Assembly (NCBI RefSeq): GCF_021245985.1
Contig: NZ_JAJQXA010000010.1
Span: forward strand, 1-64,000
DNA length: 64,000 bases
Source of the DNA: Flavobacterium soyae
Lineage (GTDB): Bacteria; Bacteroidota; Bacteroidia; Flavobacteriales; Flavobacteriaceae
Direction of reading: 5' to 3'
The notes under the pieces are model-generated. The model saw only the letters and a program-made list of their open reading frames with translations. It made no database searches and was not told the DNA's origin. This document shows positions 18,877 through 26,880 of the stretch, in pieces. The translations under genes were made by a program, and so were the position numbers. How positions within the stretch are numbered: the stretch's first letter is position 1; each line of letters begins with the position of its first letter.

Positions 18877-19734
18877 TTGAAGAAGTATTCGTATATTATT
18901 GTTGACAATGACGCTGAAAGTGTTTTGAGAACCAGAATCGTTGCAGAAGGTTTTTCAGAATTAACTTTTATAGCTTCAGCTACGAATTACCATCAGGGAC
19001 TTAATTTGGTTTTAGAACACCGTCCTTCATTTGTTTTTTTAGAAATTGATCCCGAAGATTCATCAAGTCAGTTATCACTTTCATTTATTGGCGAATTGTA
19101 TCGGTATTTATCAATTATCCCAAAAATCATTGTAACCACAACCAGAAAAGATTTGGCTTTTGAAGCCATTCAATACAACGTTTTTGATTACATCTTAAAA
19201 CCTTTAACTCACATAGATTTACTAAAAACACTTTTAAAGTTTGAAAAAAACCTTTTAGAGCCAAAAGAGATGCGATCTATAGAAACAAAACCTGAAATTA
19301 GTACTAACAATGAAATTCTTGTTTTAAAGGAAGAAAACATTCCTGCAGCAATTCCAGGTCAAAACATAAATCTGCAGGCACAGGAACCGCTTGTAATCTG
19401 TATTAAATCATATGGCGACCATCGTTATATAAATGCAGATGATATTTGTTATTTTCAAGCCGATAATAATTCGACAGATATCTATTTGAATTCAGGCGAT
19501 ATGATAACTGCTTTCAAAACATTGAAGCATTTTGAGCAGGTTTTAAGCTATCCGTTTATTCGAATTCACAACAGTTATATTATTAATCGCAGCTACATTG
19601 CAAGAATTCATAACGGAAATTCAGTTTGTTACATAAAAAATTCCACGAAAAAGATTCCTTTTTCAAAAACCTATAAATCAAACGTTGATTTAATTATCAC
19701 TGATTTTTCTGCAGGAAATTATTTAGAGGTCTAG
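18877..19734 (+). CDS. LytTR-type response regulator with atypical receiver (Glu at phospho-site)
   Basis: 285 residues from a TTG start (KKYSYIIVDND); no ATG is available near the domain start. The receiver domain (1-120) keeps Asp10, Thr87/88 and Lys108 (DYILKP). The position of the phospho-acceptor, PSFVFLEID, has Glu56 where the family has Asp, and the acidic pair is Asp-Asn. A Glu there often mimics the phosphorylated state, so the protein may be constitutively active or phosphorylation-independent (inference). A linker (~125-170) leads to a LytTR DNA-binding domain (~170-280: DDICYFQADNNSTDIYL, PFIRIHNSYIINRSYI). No LytS-type kinase is adjacent; the kinase further downstream has its own regulator. 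Confidence 0.88.
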   Translation: MKKYSYIIVDNDAESVLRTRIVAEGFSELTFIASATNYHQGLNLVLEHRPSFVFLEIDPEDSSSQLSLSFIGELYRYLSIIPKIIVTTTRKDLAFEAIQYNVFDYILKPLTHIDLLKTLLKFEKNLLEPKEMRSIETKPEISTNNEILVLKEENIPAAIPGQNINLQAQEPLVICIKSYGDHRYINADDICYFQADNNSTDIYLNSGDMITAFKTLKHFEQVLSYPFIRIHNSYIINRSYIARIHNGNSVCYIKNSTKKIPFSKTYKSNVDLIITDFSAGNYLEV

Positions 19735-19908
19735 TAATTAGGTAATTACATAAATTTGATACCCATTGACTATCAATTGGGTATGTTTTACCACGAAGCT
19801 ATTTTTTTGTATAGATTTTTTTTGATTATGGTGGTAGTTTTACACACAGATTCGCTGACAAAGGAATCAAAAGCCCCAAATAAAAAATCAAATTAAACAC
19901 ATTAAGTT

Positions 19909-20160
19909 ATGAAAAAGACAGCTTTAACATTCGGATTATTTTCATTAGTAGTAGCAGCAACTTCATTTGCAAATCCAACAACTCCAAGTATTGTTTCAAA
20001 TGAAGAATTGAGTATCGTCCTGCCAATTGACGGAGGTGCGACAGGGGGACAGAAGAAGCATGATTTTCAAAGAGTAAATGATCAATCACTAAACGGAAAT
20101 AAGCAATTAGATTTTGCAAGCGTTAATCAATCTATCGGTACAGATAAAAAAGTGGATTAA
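19909..20160 (+). CDS. Small exported protein, unknown
   Basis: 83 residues. Clear signal peptide (KKTALTFGLFSLVVAATSFA, cleavage near residue 21-22), leaving a mature chain of about 62 residues. The mature part is polar and rich in Asn, Gln, Asp, Lys and Gly (PIDGGATGGQKKHDF; KQLDFASVNQS) with no Cys. I do not recognise it. It sits between the LytTR regulator and the histidine kinase and has its own terminator, so it could be a periplasmic or secreted partner of one of these systems, which is only positional inference. Confidence 0.7.
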   Translation: MKKTALTFGLFSLVVAATSFANPTTPSIVSNEELSIVLPIDGGATGGQKKHDFQRVNDQSLNGNKQLDFASVNQSIGTDKKVD

Positions 20161-20181
20161 CTACATTTTGAATAAACATTT

Positions 20182-20211
20182 AGGCTGTCAATTTTTTGGC
20201 AGCCTTTTTTT
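20182..20211 (+). terminator. Terminator after the small exported protein
   Basis: Stem 20182-20190 with 20197-20205 (one G-U pair), followed by T7. It rules out the upstream TTG at 20196 as start of the kinase gene, because that codon is inside the hairpin. Confidence 0.85.
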
Positions 20212-20227
20212 GTGTCTATAGTTTTAG

Positions 20228-20235
20228 TATTTTTG
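20228..20235 (+). promoter_or_regulatory. -7 promoter element of the kinase-regulator operon
   Basis: TATTTTTG, 20 bases before the TTG start at 20256 and downstream of the preceding terminator. A TTTG at 20209-20212 is spaced a little too closely to be a convincing -33 element. Confidence 0.5.
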
Positions 20236-20255
20236 ATGAAACACAAAAATCGCAA

Positions 20256-22313
20256 TTGAAAAAAAATTGTAAAATACTATTACTTCTTGTTTTTGTTTTT
20301 ATGGCTTGTACCAAGAAAGCAGAATTAGACGAAAATACAATTTCTTCAATAGATAGCCTTTCTACATATCTTTCATTAGCAAACGAGAATAATCTGCCTT
20401 TAAGCATCAAACAGAGTTATAATCAAAAAGCATTAAGCATAATCTTAAACCAGAAAGATGATTCGCTTAATAAAGTAAACCTGTTTAAAGTTGCTAATCG
20501 TTACTATAATATGAGCGATTGGAAAGATTATTTAAAAACCACCAAACTAATTTTAGAGAGAACCCAAAAGTCTAAAGATTCATTGCATATGGCGAAAGCC
20601 TATACCTATCTGGGAGATTATTATGCTTCGCAATCTATTTCAGACAGCGCCTTTATGCATTATTATAAAGCAGAAAAACTTTATCTAAAATTAGATGACC
20701 AATACAATCTGGCCAAAACGTTTTTAAATAAAGCAAGTCTGCAGTATAACGAAGGCGATTTTTTTGAAAGTGAAATTGCTGTTTTTAAAGCCTTAAGCAG
20801 CTTAAAAAAGCAGCAAAAAGTAAATGATCTTTATTATGAAAGTTATAATCTATTAGGAATATTATACAATGAAAGAGAGGAATATACAAAAGCCTTAGAG
20901 TTTCAAAATAAAGCTTTAAAGGCTTTAGAAGATAAATCTATACCCTTAATATTTCAGTATAAAGCTGCTTCATTAAATAATGTAGGCTTTATATATATGA
21001 AAATGGGGAATTATAAACAAGCAAAAGTTTTTTTTGAAAGAGGTTTAGAACAAGATAAACTATTTGAAGACAGAGCAAGCCTGTATGCAATTTTGCTGGA
21101 TAATCTGGGTTATTCTAAATTTAAATTAAGAGAATCAGATAACTTACCTGATTTGTTTTATGAATCTTTGAAAATTAGGGACAGTCTAAGCCTTTCGTCA
21201 GGAGTAGTTTCAAGTAAAATACATTTGTCTGAGTATTTTGCTTTTAAAAAGGATACTTTTAGAGCATTGCAGTTTTCAAAACAAGCCTTAGCATTGTCTC
21301 GTACAAGCAGTAAATTAATTAACACACTAGAAGCACTTAAACAAACAGCTATTGTTGATCCTAAAAATGCGTCGAAATATTCTAAAGAATACATTCAGCT
21401 TAATGATAAAATGCTGAAAGCAGAACGAAAAATGGGAGAAAAATTTTCTCGTATAGAATATGAGACCAATGAAATAAAAGATCAAAATTCAAGTTTACAA
21501 GAAAAGAATAAAACATTGATATATGTTTTTAGTATTTGTACTTTGCTGGGCTTATTTTTTTATGTTTACAAAACACAGCAGGCTAAAAACAGGGAATTAC
21601 TTTTTAAACAACAGCAGCAAATTGCAAATGAAGATGTTTATAATTTAATGATTTCGCAGCAAAATGAAATTGAGTTAACCCGAATTAAAGAAAAGAAAAA
21701 AGTAGCCCAGGAATTACACGACGGCGTTTTAGGACGAATGTTTGGTATTCGGATCAGTCTTGATAGTCTGGATAAAATGGATGAAGAGCAAGCCGCAGCA
21801 AAACGAAAAAAATATTTGGCAGAACTAAAACATATCGAAGAAGATATCAGGGAAATTTCGCATGACCTCAATAGGGAAAAATCTGAATTAATAAATAACT
21901 TTGTTGTAATTTTAAAAAAACTATTTGAAAATCAGAGAAATACATATCCTTCAAAATTGATAACATCTTTTGATTCGCATATAAAATGGGAGCTTGTAAA
22001 CAATATGGTCAAAATAAATTTGTACCGAATTGTTCAGGAAGCACTTCAAAATTGTAATAAATATGCAAAGGCAGATACGATTAAGGTTGAATTTAAAAGC
22101 GAAATTGATCATCTGGTATTGTCAATTATGGATAACGGAATTGGGTTTAATACCAAACGCACCAAAAAAGGTATTGGATTGCATAATATTGAATATAGAG
22201 CGGCAGAATGCAAAGGCATCGCTGTTATAAAATCTGCTAAAGGAGAAGGAACACTTCTGATTGTGAAAGTTCCAATTGATCAAAAAATAAACCTACAGAC
22301 AAATGACACTTAA
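20256..22313 (+). CDS. TPR-containing sensor histidine kinase (HisKA_3 type)
   Basis: 685 residues from TTG at 20256. This start is chosen because it follows the promoter and gives a lipoprotein-like signal (ILLLLVFVFMAC|TKK); the frame stays open upstream to 20196 but that runs into a terminator. Residues ~30-400 are tetratricopeptide repeats, expected outside the inner membrane. A transmembrane helix (TLIYVFSICTLLGLFFYVY, ~425-443) is followed by a coiled linker. The HisKA_3 dimerisation domain carries the phospho-acceptor His488 (ELHDGVLGR), then an HATPase domain with N box (QEALQNCNKYAKA), DNGIGFN and GIGLHNI. It overlaps the next gene by 11 bp, so it is co-translated with its cognate response regulator. 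The signal sensed is unknown. Confidence 0.92.
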   Translation: MKKNCKILLLLVFVFMACTKKAELDENTISSIDSLSTYLSLANENNLPLSIKQSYNQKALSIILNQKDDSLNKVNLFKVANRYYNMSDWKDYLKTTKLILERTQKSKDSLHMAKAYTYLGDYYASQSISDSAFMHYYKAEKLYLKLDDQYNLAKTFLNKASLQYNEGDFFESEIAVFKALSSLKKQQKVNDLYYESYNLLGILYNEREEYTKALEFQNKALKALEDKSIPLIFQYKAASLNNVGFIYMKMGNYKQAKVFFERGLEQDKLFEDRASLYAILLDNLGYSKFKLRESDNLPDLFYESLKIRDSLSLSSGVVSSKIHLSEYFAFKKDTFRALQFSKQALALSRTSSKLINTLEALKQTAIVDPKNASKYSKEYIQLNDKMLKAERKMGEKFSRIEYETNEIKDQNSSLQEKNKTLIYVFSICTLLGLFFYVYKTQQAKNRELLFKQQQQIANEDVYNLMISQQNEIELTRIKEKKKVAQELHDGVLGRMFGIRISLDSLDKMDEEQAAAKRKKYLAELKHIEEDIREISHDLNREKSELINNFVVILKKLFENQRNTYPSKLITSFDSHIKWELVNNMVKINLYRIVQEALQNCNKYAKADTIKVEFKSEIDHLVLSIMDNGIGFNTKRTKKGIGLHNIEYRAAECKGIAVIKSAKGEGTLLIVKVPIDQKINLQTNDT

Positions 22314-23001
22314 TTTCAAAGCCCCAAATTCGGAATTAATTCAGCCAAACATCTTAATTGTTGATGATCACCCTTTTATTATCGAAGGGTATAAAAATGC
22401 AATAACCCGGTATAATCCAAAAGAATATGATTTTGTAATTGCACAGGCACACGATTGCAAATCGGCTTATGACTTGTTAGAAGACGAAAATACGCCGCAG
22501 TTTGAAATCGCTTTTTTAGACATCAGTATGCCGGCTTATGAAGAAAAAAATCTTTTTTCCGGCGAAGATCTGGCAAAATTAATCTTGAAGAAAATGCCGT
22601 ACTGCAAGATTGTTTTATTGACAATGTATACAGAACTGCTCAAGATCAAAACCATTATAAGAACAATTAACCCAAACGGATTAATTATTAAAAACGATCT
22701 GACTTTTGATGAATTGCTTTTTGCATTTGATAAAGTAATGAAAAGTGAAAAATATTACAGTCAGTCTGTAGTTAAAATGCTCAATCAATCCCCTCATAAT
22801 TCAATAGAAATTGATGAGTTTGATAAACAGATTTTATTTCACTTATCTAAAGGAACAGAAGTTCAGGAAATGCCGCAATACATTCCTATTTCCTTAATCG
22901 AAATTGAAAAACGAAGAACCAGCCTGAAAGAATTACTTAAAATACGATCCGGCTCTGATGACGATTTAGTAAAAGAAGCAAAATGCAAAGGACTCTTTTA
23001 G
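22303..23001 (+). CDS. NarL/FixJ-like response regulator with divergent output domain
   Basis: 232 residues. Receiver domain with Asp21/Asp22 (LIVDDHP), phospho-acceptor Asp73 (IAFLDISMP), Thr in LLTMYT and Lys in LIIKND. The C-terminal ~65 residues (DEFDKQILFHLSKGTEVQEMPQYIPIS) sit where a LuxR-type helix-turn-helix belongs; the recognition-helix consensus is weak (ISLIEIEKRRTSLKELL), so DNA binding is likely but divergent. Cognate partner of the overlapping TPR kinase. Targets unknown. Confidence 0.9.
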   Translation: MTLNFKAPNSELIQPNILIVDDHPFIIEGYKNAITRYNPKEYDFVIAQAHDCKSAYDLLEDENTPQFEIAFLDISMPAYEEKNLFSGEDLAKLILKKMPYCKIVLLTMYTELLKIKTIIRTINPNGLIIKNDLTFDELLFAFDKVMKSEKYYSQSVVKMLNQSPHNSIEIDEFDKQILFHLSKGTEVQEMPQYIPISLIEIEKRRTSLKELLKIRSGSDDDLVKEAKCKGLF

Positions 23002-23057
23002 AATTTTAGATTTTAGAGTGCAGATTTTAGATTTAAGAAATCATATTGATTATAAAA

Positions 23058-23091
23058 AATATCCTAATAGGTTTAAGCCTTTTAGGATATT
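23058..23091. terminator. Hairpin between convergent regulator and thiL genes
   Basis: 10-bp perfect inverted repeat (23058-23067 with 23082-23091), extended inward by three more pairs. No long T run on either side; terminator role likely from position. Confidence 0.6.
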
Positions 23092-23132
23092 ATAAATTAG
23101 TATGAATCTGAGCTAAATACTGTGACTGAAAA

Positions 23133-24179
23133 CTACTCACTCAAAGCATCCCAGCCACGAGCTTTTAAAGCAATTTTTGTGTTGGCGCGGGTTACTAAAT
23201 GAACCCCTTCGCTTTCATCGGCCATGTGGCCAATAATAGAGAAGTTTGGATTTCCTTTAATTTTATCAAAATCATTAATATCAATTGTAAAGAGAAGTTC
23301 ATAATCTTCCCCGCCATTAATGGCAACAGTTGTACTGTCAATATTAAATTCTTCACAAGTCGAAATAAACTGAGGATCTAAAGGAAGTTTATCTTCATAT
23401 AAATTACAGCCCACTTTTGACTGTTTGCACAAATGAATAATCTCTGAAGACAATCCGTCAGAAATATCAATCATCGAAGTTGGTTTTATTTCAAGAGCGT
23501 GTAAAAGCGTACGAACATCAGTTCTGGCCTCTGGTTTCAATTGTCTTTCGACTAAATACGTATAAGGATCTAAATCCGGCTGACTATTCGGATTTACCTG
23601 AAAAACCTGTTTTTCGCGCTCTAAAACCTGTAATCCCATGTATGCTGCACCAATATCTCCGGTTACAACCAGTAAATCAGTTTGTTTAGCACCGTTTCTG
23701 TAAACGATTTCATCTGCATCTGCTTCACCAATAGCCGTAATGCTGATAATTAATCCTTTTTGAGATGAGGTAGTATCACCGCCAATAACATCAACTTTAT
23801 ATTCTTTTGCAGCGTGCGTAATCCCTTCAAATAATTCTTCTAAGGCTTCTAACGGAAAACGATTAGAAACCGCAACAGAAACCGTAATTTGAGTTGGTTT
23901 CGCATTCATTGCACAAATATCAGACAAATTTACCACAACAGCTTTGTAACCTAAATGTTTCAACGGCATATAAGCCAAATCAAAATGCACACCTTCGATT
24001 AATAAATCGGTAGAAACAACGGCTTTTTTAGCTGCAAAATCAAGAACAGCGGCATCATCGCCAATACTTTTTAAAGTAGATTCCTGTGTTACATCAAAGT
24101 TTCGGGTTAAGTGGTCAATTAGGCCAAACTCGCCTAATTGTGCTATACTGGTACGCTGCGGATTTTTATCTTCGATCAT
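23133..24179 (-). CDS. thiL: Thiamine-monophosphate kinase
   Basis: 348 residues from ATG at 24179. The frame is open for another 45 codons upstream, but that stretch runs through the promoter, an octamer repeat array and a palindrome, and does not match the family; the true N-terminus is MIEDKNPQRTSIAQLGEFGL. Phosphorylates thiamine monophosphate to the active diphosphate using ATP. Motifs: GDDAAVLDF (Gly40-Asp42), STDLLIEGVHF (56-66), GGDTTSS, VTGDIGAAYMG and ISDGLSSEI, as in the ThiL/PurM-like superfamily. Cytoplasmic, monocistronic; no TPP riboswitch is evident in the short leader. Confidence 0.95.
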   Translation of the reverse strand: MIEDKNPQRTSIAQLGEFGLIDHLTRNFDVTQESTLKSIGDDAAVLDFAAKKAVVSTDLLIEGVHFDLAYMPLKHLGYKAVVVNLSDICAMNAKPTQITVSVAVSNRFPLEALEELFEGITHAAKEYKVDVIGGDTTSSQKGLIISITAIGEADADEIVYRNGAKQTDLLVVTGDIGAAYMGLQVLEREKQVFQVNPNSQPDLDPYTYLVERQLKPEARTDVRTLLHALEIKPTSMIDISDGLSSEIIHLCKQSKVGCNLYEDKLPLDPQFISTCEEFNIDSTTVAINGGEDYELLFTIDINDFDKIKGNPNFSIIGHMADESEGVHLVTRANTKIALKARGWDALSE

Positions 24180-24208
24180 TTTTTTTGAGTTCCAAAGTTT
24201 GTAAGGGG

Positions 24209-24216
24209 CAAAGGTA
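24209..24216 (-). promoter_or_regulatory. thiL -7 promoter element
   Basis: TACCTTTG on the minus strand, 30 bases before the ATG. The CTTAGNNN octamer array lies just upstream, around the -33 position. Confidence 0.5.
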
Positions 24217-24230
24217 CAAAGGTTTTTTTT

Positions 24231-24266
24231 AAAGTTGCTAAGATTCTGAGACGCTAAGGTTCTAAG
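24231..24266 (-). repeat. CTTAGNNN octamer array, copy 1
   Basis: Read on the minus strand: four consecutive octamers CTTAGAAC, CTTAGCGT, CTCAGAAT, CTTAGCAA, then CTTT. The same pattern occurs at 26474-26509, 62728-62763 and 62851-62896. Confidence 0.8.
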
Positions 24267-24295
24267 TTTTTTTCTGGCATGTTTATTTCGTAGGA

Positions 24296-24382
24296 ATACA
24301 CCGTAGAGACGCACAGCAGTGCGTCTCTACGGTGTATTTTTACAGCAGGAAAAAAATATTTTAAAATATTTTTTTCCTGCTG
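24296..24382. repeat. Double palindrome: GTAGAGACGCAC repeat plus perfect 40-bp palindrome
   Basis: First element: 19-bp perfect arms (24296-24314 with 24319-24337) with a 4-base loop AGCA; its core recurs three times at 26630-26820. Second element: 24343-24362 with 24363-24382, a perfect 40-bp palindrome with no spacer, from CAGCAGGAAAA to TTTTCCTGCTG. Both lie between thiL and the first DinB gene, 25 bp upstream of a -7 element. Confidence 0.85.
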
Positions 24383-24407
24383 ACAAACTGTTGTCACCAG
24401 CCCATTT

Positions 24408-24415
24408 TACTTTTG
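24408..24415 (+). promoter_or_regulatory. -7 promoter element of the first DinB gene
   Basis: TACTTTTG, 29 bases before the ATG at 24445 and just downstream of the 40-bp palindrome, which is well placed to influence it. Confidence 0.5.
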
Positions 24416-24444
24416 AAGTATAGAAATTTAAAAACTTTAAAATT

Positions 24445-24924
24445 ATGAAAACGTTAGAAGCACAAGTAATTACATCAGAAGATTTGTTAAAACACTGGCA
24501 AGGTCACCGTGCCCTTACACGTCGTTTAATTGAATTGTTTCCTGAGAAAGATTTCTTTGAATTTTCGATTGGCGGTATGCGTCCTTTTGCAAAATTAGTT
24601 GATGAACTTTTGGCAATCGCTGCTCCGGCATTAAAAGGAATTGTAAATCGCGAAAGCAAGCCTTACACAGAAGCAGAAGAAAAATTGATTTTTAAAGCAC
24701 AGTATCTTGAAAAATGGGATGAAGCAACAGCAGAAATCAATAAATATTGGGAACAATTATCTATTGAAGATTTCAGCCAGACATTTAATCTTTTCGGACA
24801 ATATGAGTTTCCTATTATTCAAAATATCTTGTATTTTATTGATAATGAAGTTCATCACCGTGGGCAGGCTTATGTATATTTAAGAGCTTTAAATATCGAA
24901 CCGCCATTTTTTTGGGAAAGATAA
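24445..24924 (+). CDS. DinB-family protein with altered metal site
   Basis: 159 residues, cytoplasmic. Four-helix DinB/YfiT-like fold judged by the C-terminal signature VHHRGQAYVYLRALN. In the family three His residues bind a metal. Here, aligned with the next gene, the first is Glu54 (VDELL) and the second Asn134, leaving His138 (and adjacent His137). The fold call is good, but enzymatic thiol-transferase activity cannot be assumed. It is followed 40 bp later by a second DinB gene, probably co-transcribed. Confidence 0.85.
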   Translation: MKTLEAQVITSEDLLKHWQGHRALTRRLIELFPEKDFFEFSIGGMRPFAKLVDELLAIAAPALKGIVNRESKPYTEAEEKLIFKAQYLEKWDEATAEINKYWEQLSIEDFSQTFNLFGQYEFPIIQNILYFIDNEVHHRGQAYVYLRALNIEPPFFWER

Positions 24925-24964
24925 TCTGATAAAATTGTAACTTTATTGAATAAATCTAAAATTA

Positions 24965-25468
24965 ATGGCTATGAGTTTAAAAAAGATAATGTCCAATTAT
25001 GCAGATTATAATTTATGGGTAAACCAGCAATTTGTGAATTGGCTTTCGCCGAAATCTGATGAACTGCTTTATGCAGAAGTACCTTCGAGTTTTTCAACTA
25101 TTATAAAAACGTTAGATCATATTTGGTCTACAGAAGAATATTGGTTTTCTGTTATTGCTGAAACTGATATGTCAGAAAAGAAACCGGAAACCGAATTGTC
25201 TAAAGAAGAAATCTTTGCAGGGTTACTAAATTCATCGACAAAACTGAAACATCTTATCAATTCATTGTCAGAAGAAGATTTAAGTAAAGAAGTTAAAATC
25301 GTTAATCCGTGGTTTGAATGCGAACAGCCAATTGCCGATTATTTAATCCAGGTTATCAATCACGGAACCTATCACAGAGGCCAGATTGTAACAATGGGCC
25401 GAAATATTGGCATTACAGACGCCTCAAATACAGATTATAATTTTTATAATGTTGTAAAACAGAAATAA
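24965..25468 (+). CDS. DinB-family protein
   Basis: 167 residues. All three metal-binding His positions are present: His52 (LDHIW), His133 and His137 (NHGTYHRGQ). Members are metal-dependent transferases or stress-linked proteins of mostly unknown substrate, often thiol-dependent. Cytoplasmic. The start may be the first ATG or the second, two codons on (MAMSLKK). Downstream of the divergent paralogue, and ends at a bidirectional terminator. Confidence 0.9.
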   Translation: MAMSLKKIMSNYADYNLWVNQQFVNWLSPKSDELLYAEVPSSFSTIIKTLDHIWSTEEYWFSVIAETDMSEKKPETELSKEEIFAGLLNSSTKLKHLINSLSEEDLSKEVKIVNPWFECEQPIADYLIQVINHGTYHRGQIVTMGRNIGITDASNTDYNFYNVVKQK

Positions 25469-25471
25469 AAC

Positions 25472-25509
25472 AAAAAACTCCCGAAAGATAATCTCTCGGG
25501 AGTTTTTTT
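25472..25509. terminator. Bidirectional terminator
   Basis: 13-bp perfect inverted repeat (25472-25484 with 25496-25508), core ACTCCCGA/TCGGGAGT, with A6 and T7 at its ends. It serves the DinB gene on + and the WYL regulator on -. Confidence 0.92.
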
Positions 25510-26467
25510 ATAAAAGTCTTTGTCTGTTAATTTCCAGTAATTCTAAAGTTCGGGTTTTTAAACTTTCCGGTTCCAGGATTGTGGCATGATCTCCAAACAT
25601 TAAAAACCAGCGCGGAAAACCGCTGTCAATATCGCGGCACATAAATGTCATTTCTATTTTTCCGTCGATTTCTTTTTCAGAAACAAAGCCGTGATATTTT
25701 TTTTCAGTTGACAAATATCTTGCAATTTTCTTATCAATTAAGATGCGGACTTTTGTCGTAGGACAGGTTTCTGTTTTAGTCAAATAGGTTTCTAAAGCAT
25801 CGTGTTCGATTGTAAAATCGTAATCTGTTTTTCGAATGCCCTGAATCCTGTCTGTTCTAAACTGACGGTAATCTTGTCGTAAATGACAATAACCTAAAAA
25901 ATACCAATTGTTATTATCGTGAAAAACACCCACAGGCTCTATGTTTCTCTGTGTAATTGCATCTGTTTCATACGTCTTGTACGAAAGTAAAATTTGTTTT
26001 TTCTCTGCTATACCTTCAAAAAGAACTGCTAAAGTATTTGGCGAATTATCGTTGAACATTGGCTCAGCAGTCTGCATAACAACCCGGGATTCAATATTCG
26101 AAACCCAGTCTTTATCTGTACTTCGCAAAACAGATTTCAGTTTATACATTGCCGAAGCATAATGACTTCCTAAAGATGGATCAGTAAATTTCTGCATCAG
26201 TTTTTCAGCAGCAATAAAACTGCTTACTTCTTCACGCGTAAACATTACGGGCGGAAGTCTGTAGCCTTCCATCAGCGCATAACCAACTCCGGCTTCGCTG
26301 TAAATAGGAACTCCCGAAGCTTCAAGAGTTCGAATATCCCGATAAATAGTTCGCAGGCTGCAGTCAAAACGATCTGCCAATTCCTGTGCTTTTACAATTT
26401 TTTTAGATTGTAATTGAATCAGGATGGCAACAATTCGGTCAAATCGTTTTGGGCTTTCGTCGAGCAT
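25508..26467 (-). CDS. YafY-type transcriptional regulator (HTH plus WYL domain)
   Basis: 319 residues. N-terminal DeoR-like helix-turn-helix (~8-60: ELADRFDCSLRTIYRDIRTLEASGVP) and a WYL ligand-sensing domain (~140-230, with NNWYFLGYCHLRQDYRQFR), then the WCX extension. Such proteins sense nucleic-acid or small ligands and often act near DNA-damage or stress genes. It is convergent with the DinB pair, a frequent kind of neighbourhood, but control of those genes is inference. Its leader contains a CTTAGNNN octamer array. Confidence 0.92.
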   Translation of the reverse strand: MLDESPKRFDRIVAILIQLQSKKIVKAQELADRFDCSLRTIYRDIRTLEASGVPIYSEAGVGYALMEGYRLPPVMFTREEVSSFIAAEKLMQKFTDPSLGSHYASAMYKLKSVLRSTDKDWVSNIESRVVMQTAEPMFNDNSPNTLAVLFEGIAEKKQILLSYKTYETDAITQRNIEPVGVFHDNNNWYFLGYCHLRQDYRQFRTDRIQGIRKTDYDFTIEHDALETYLTKTETCPTTKVRILIDKKIARYLSTEKKYHGFVSEKEIDGKIEMTFMCRDIDSGFPRWFLMFGDHATILEPESLKTRTLELLEINRQRLL

Positions 26468-26473
26468 TTTTTT

Positions 26474-26509
26474 GGAGTTGCTAAGTTACTAAGGTTCTAA
26501 GATGCTAAG
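26474..26509 (-). repeat. CTTAGNNN octamer array, copy 2
   Basis: Minus strand: CTTAGCAT, CTTAGAAC, CTTAGTAA, CTTAGCAA, then CTCC. It starts 7 bp before the WYL regulator ATG and lies downstream of the -7 element at 26531-26538, so it should be part of the transcribed 5' leader. Confidence 0.8.
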
Positions 26510-26530
26510 TTTTTTTCGGTTGAAAAGAAT

Positions 26531-26538
26531 CAAAGATA
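26531..26538 (-). promoter_or_regulatory. -7 promoter element of the WYL regulator
   Basis: TATCTTTG on the minus strand; predicted leader of roughly 57 bases that contains the octamer array. Confidence 0.5.
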
Positions 26539-26615
26539 CAAAGGTTTTAATTTTCTCTTTTATGAAATTTTGAGATATTTTGTGTAAAGAAATAAACGTA
26601 ATAAAAATATATTTT

Positions 26616-26820
26616 CACAAAGTATATCCGTAGAGACGCACAGCAGTGCGTCTACGCAATCCAAGTCCATATTTTATTCCGTTTGGTTTTTGCTGTTGCC
26701 GACATACTTTGCGTAGACGAACTGCTGTGCGTCTCTACAATTCTGTATGGAGAAATAGGGCGTGGTAGAAATGAATTACCACAAAGTATATCTGTAGAGA
26801 CGCACAGCAGTGCGTCTACG
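26616..26820. repeat. Three copies of the GTAGAGACGCAC palindrome in a gene-free gap
   Basis: The 493-bp gap 26468-26960 holds no credible gene. Copies: 26630-26656 (direct), 26712-26738 (inverted, less perfect stem) and 26794-26820 (direct). Copies one and three also share the flank CACAAAGTATATC, so the repeated unit is longer than the palindrome. Each is a stem GTAGACGCAC / GTGCGTCTAC around AGCA-like loops. A further good copy is at 24296-24337 and a decayed one at 43971-43998. Confidence 0.85.
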
Positions 26821-26880
26821 TCCTGTGTATCGACAAAGAAATGATTCCTATCACGTCTACACAATCAAAATCCATAACAA

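Noticed and set aside
20196..20255. 20-codon upstream extension of the TPR kinase
   Set aside because: Its first codon lies inside the terminator stem of the preceding gene and upstream of the promoter; TTG at 20256 gives a lipoprotein signal.
24180..24314. 45-codon upstream extension of thiL
   Set aside because: Runs through the -7 element, octamer array and palindrome, and does not resemble the ThiL N-terminus, which begins at 24179.
26616..26820. CRISPR array
   Set aside because: Three copies only, one inverted, uneven spacing, strongly palindromic, no cas gene nearby.
26652..26864. 70-residue open frame on the minus strand in the repeat cluster
   Set aside because: It is made almost wholly of the palindromic repeats, has no promoter element and no protein-like composition.
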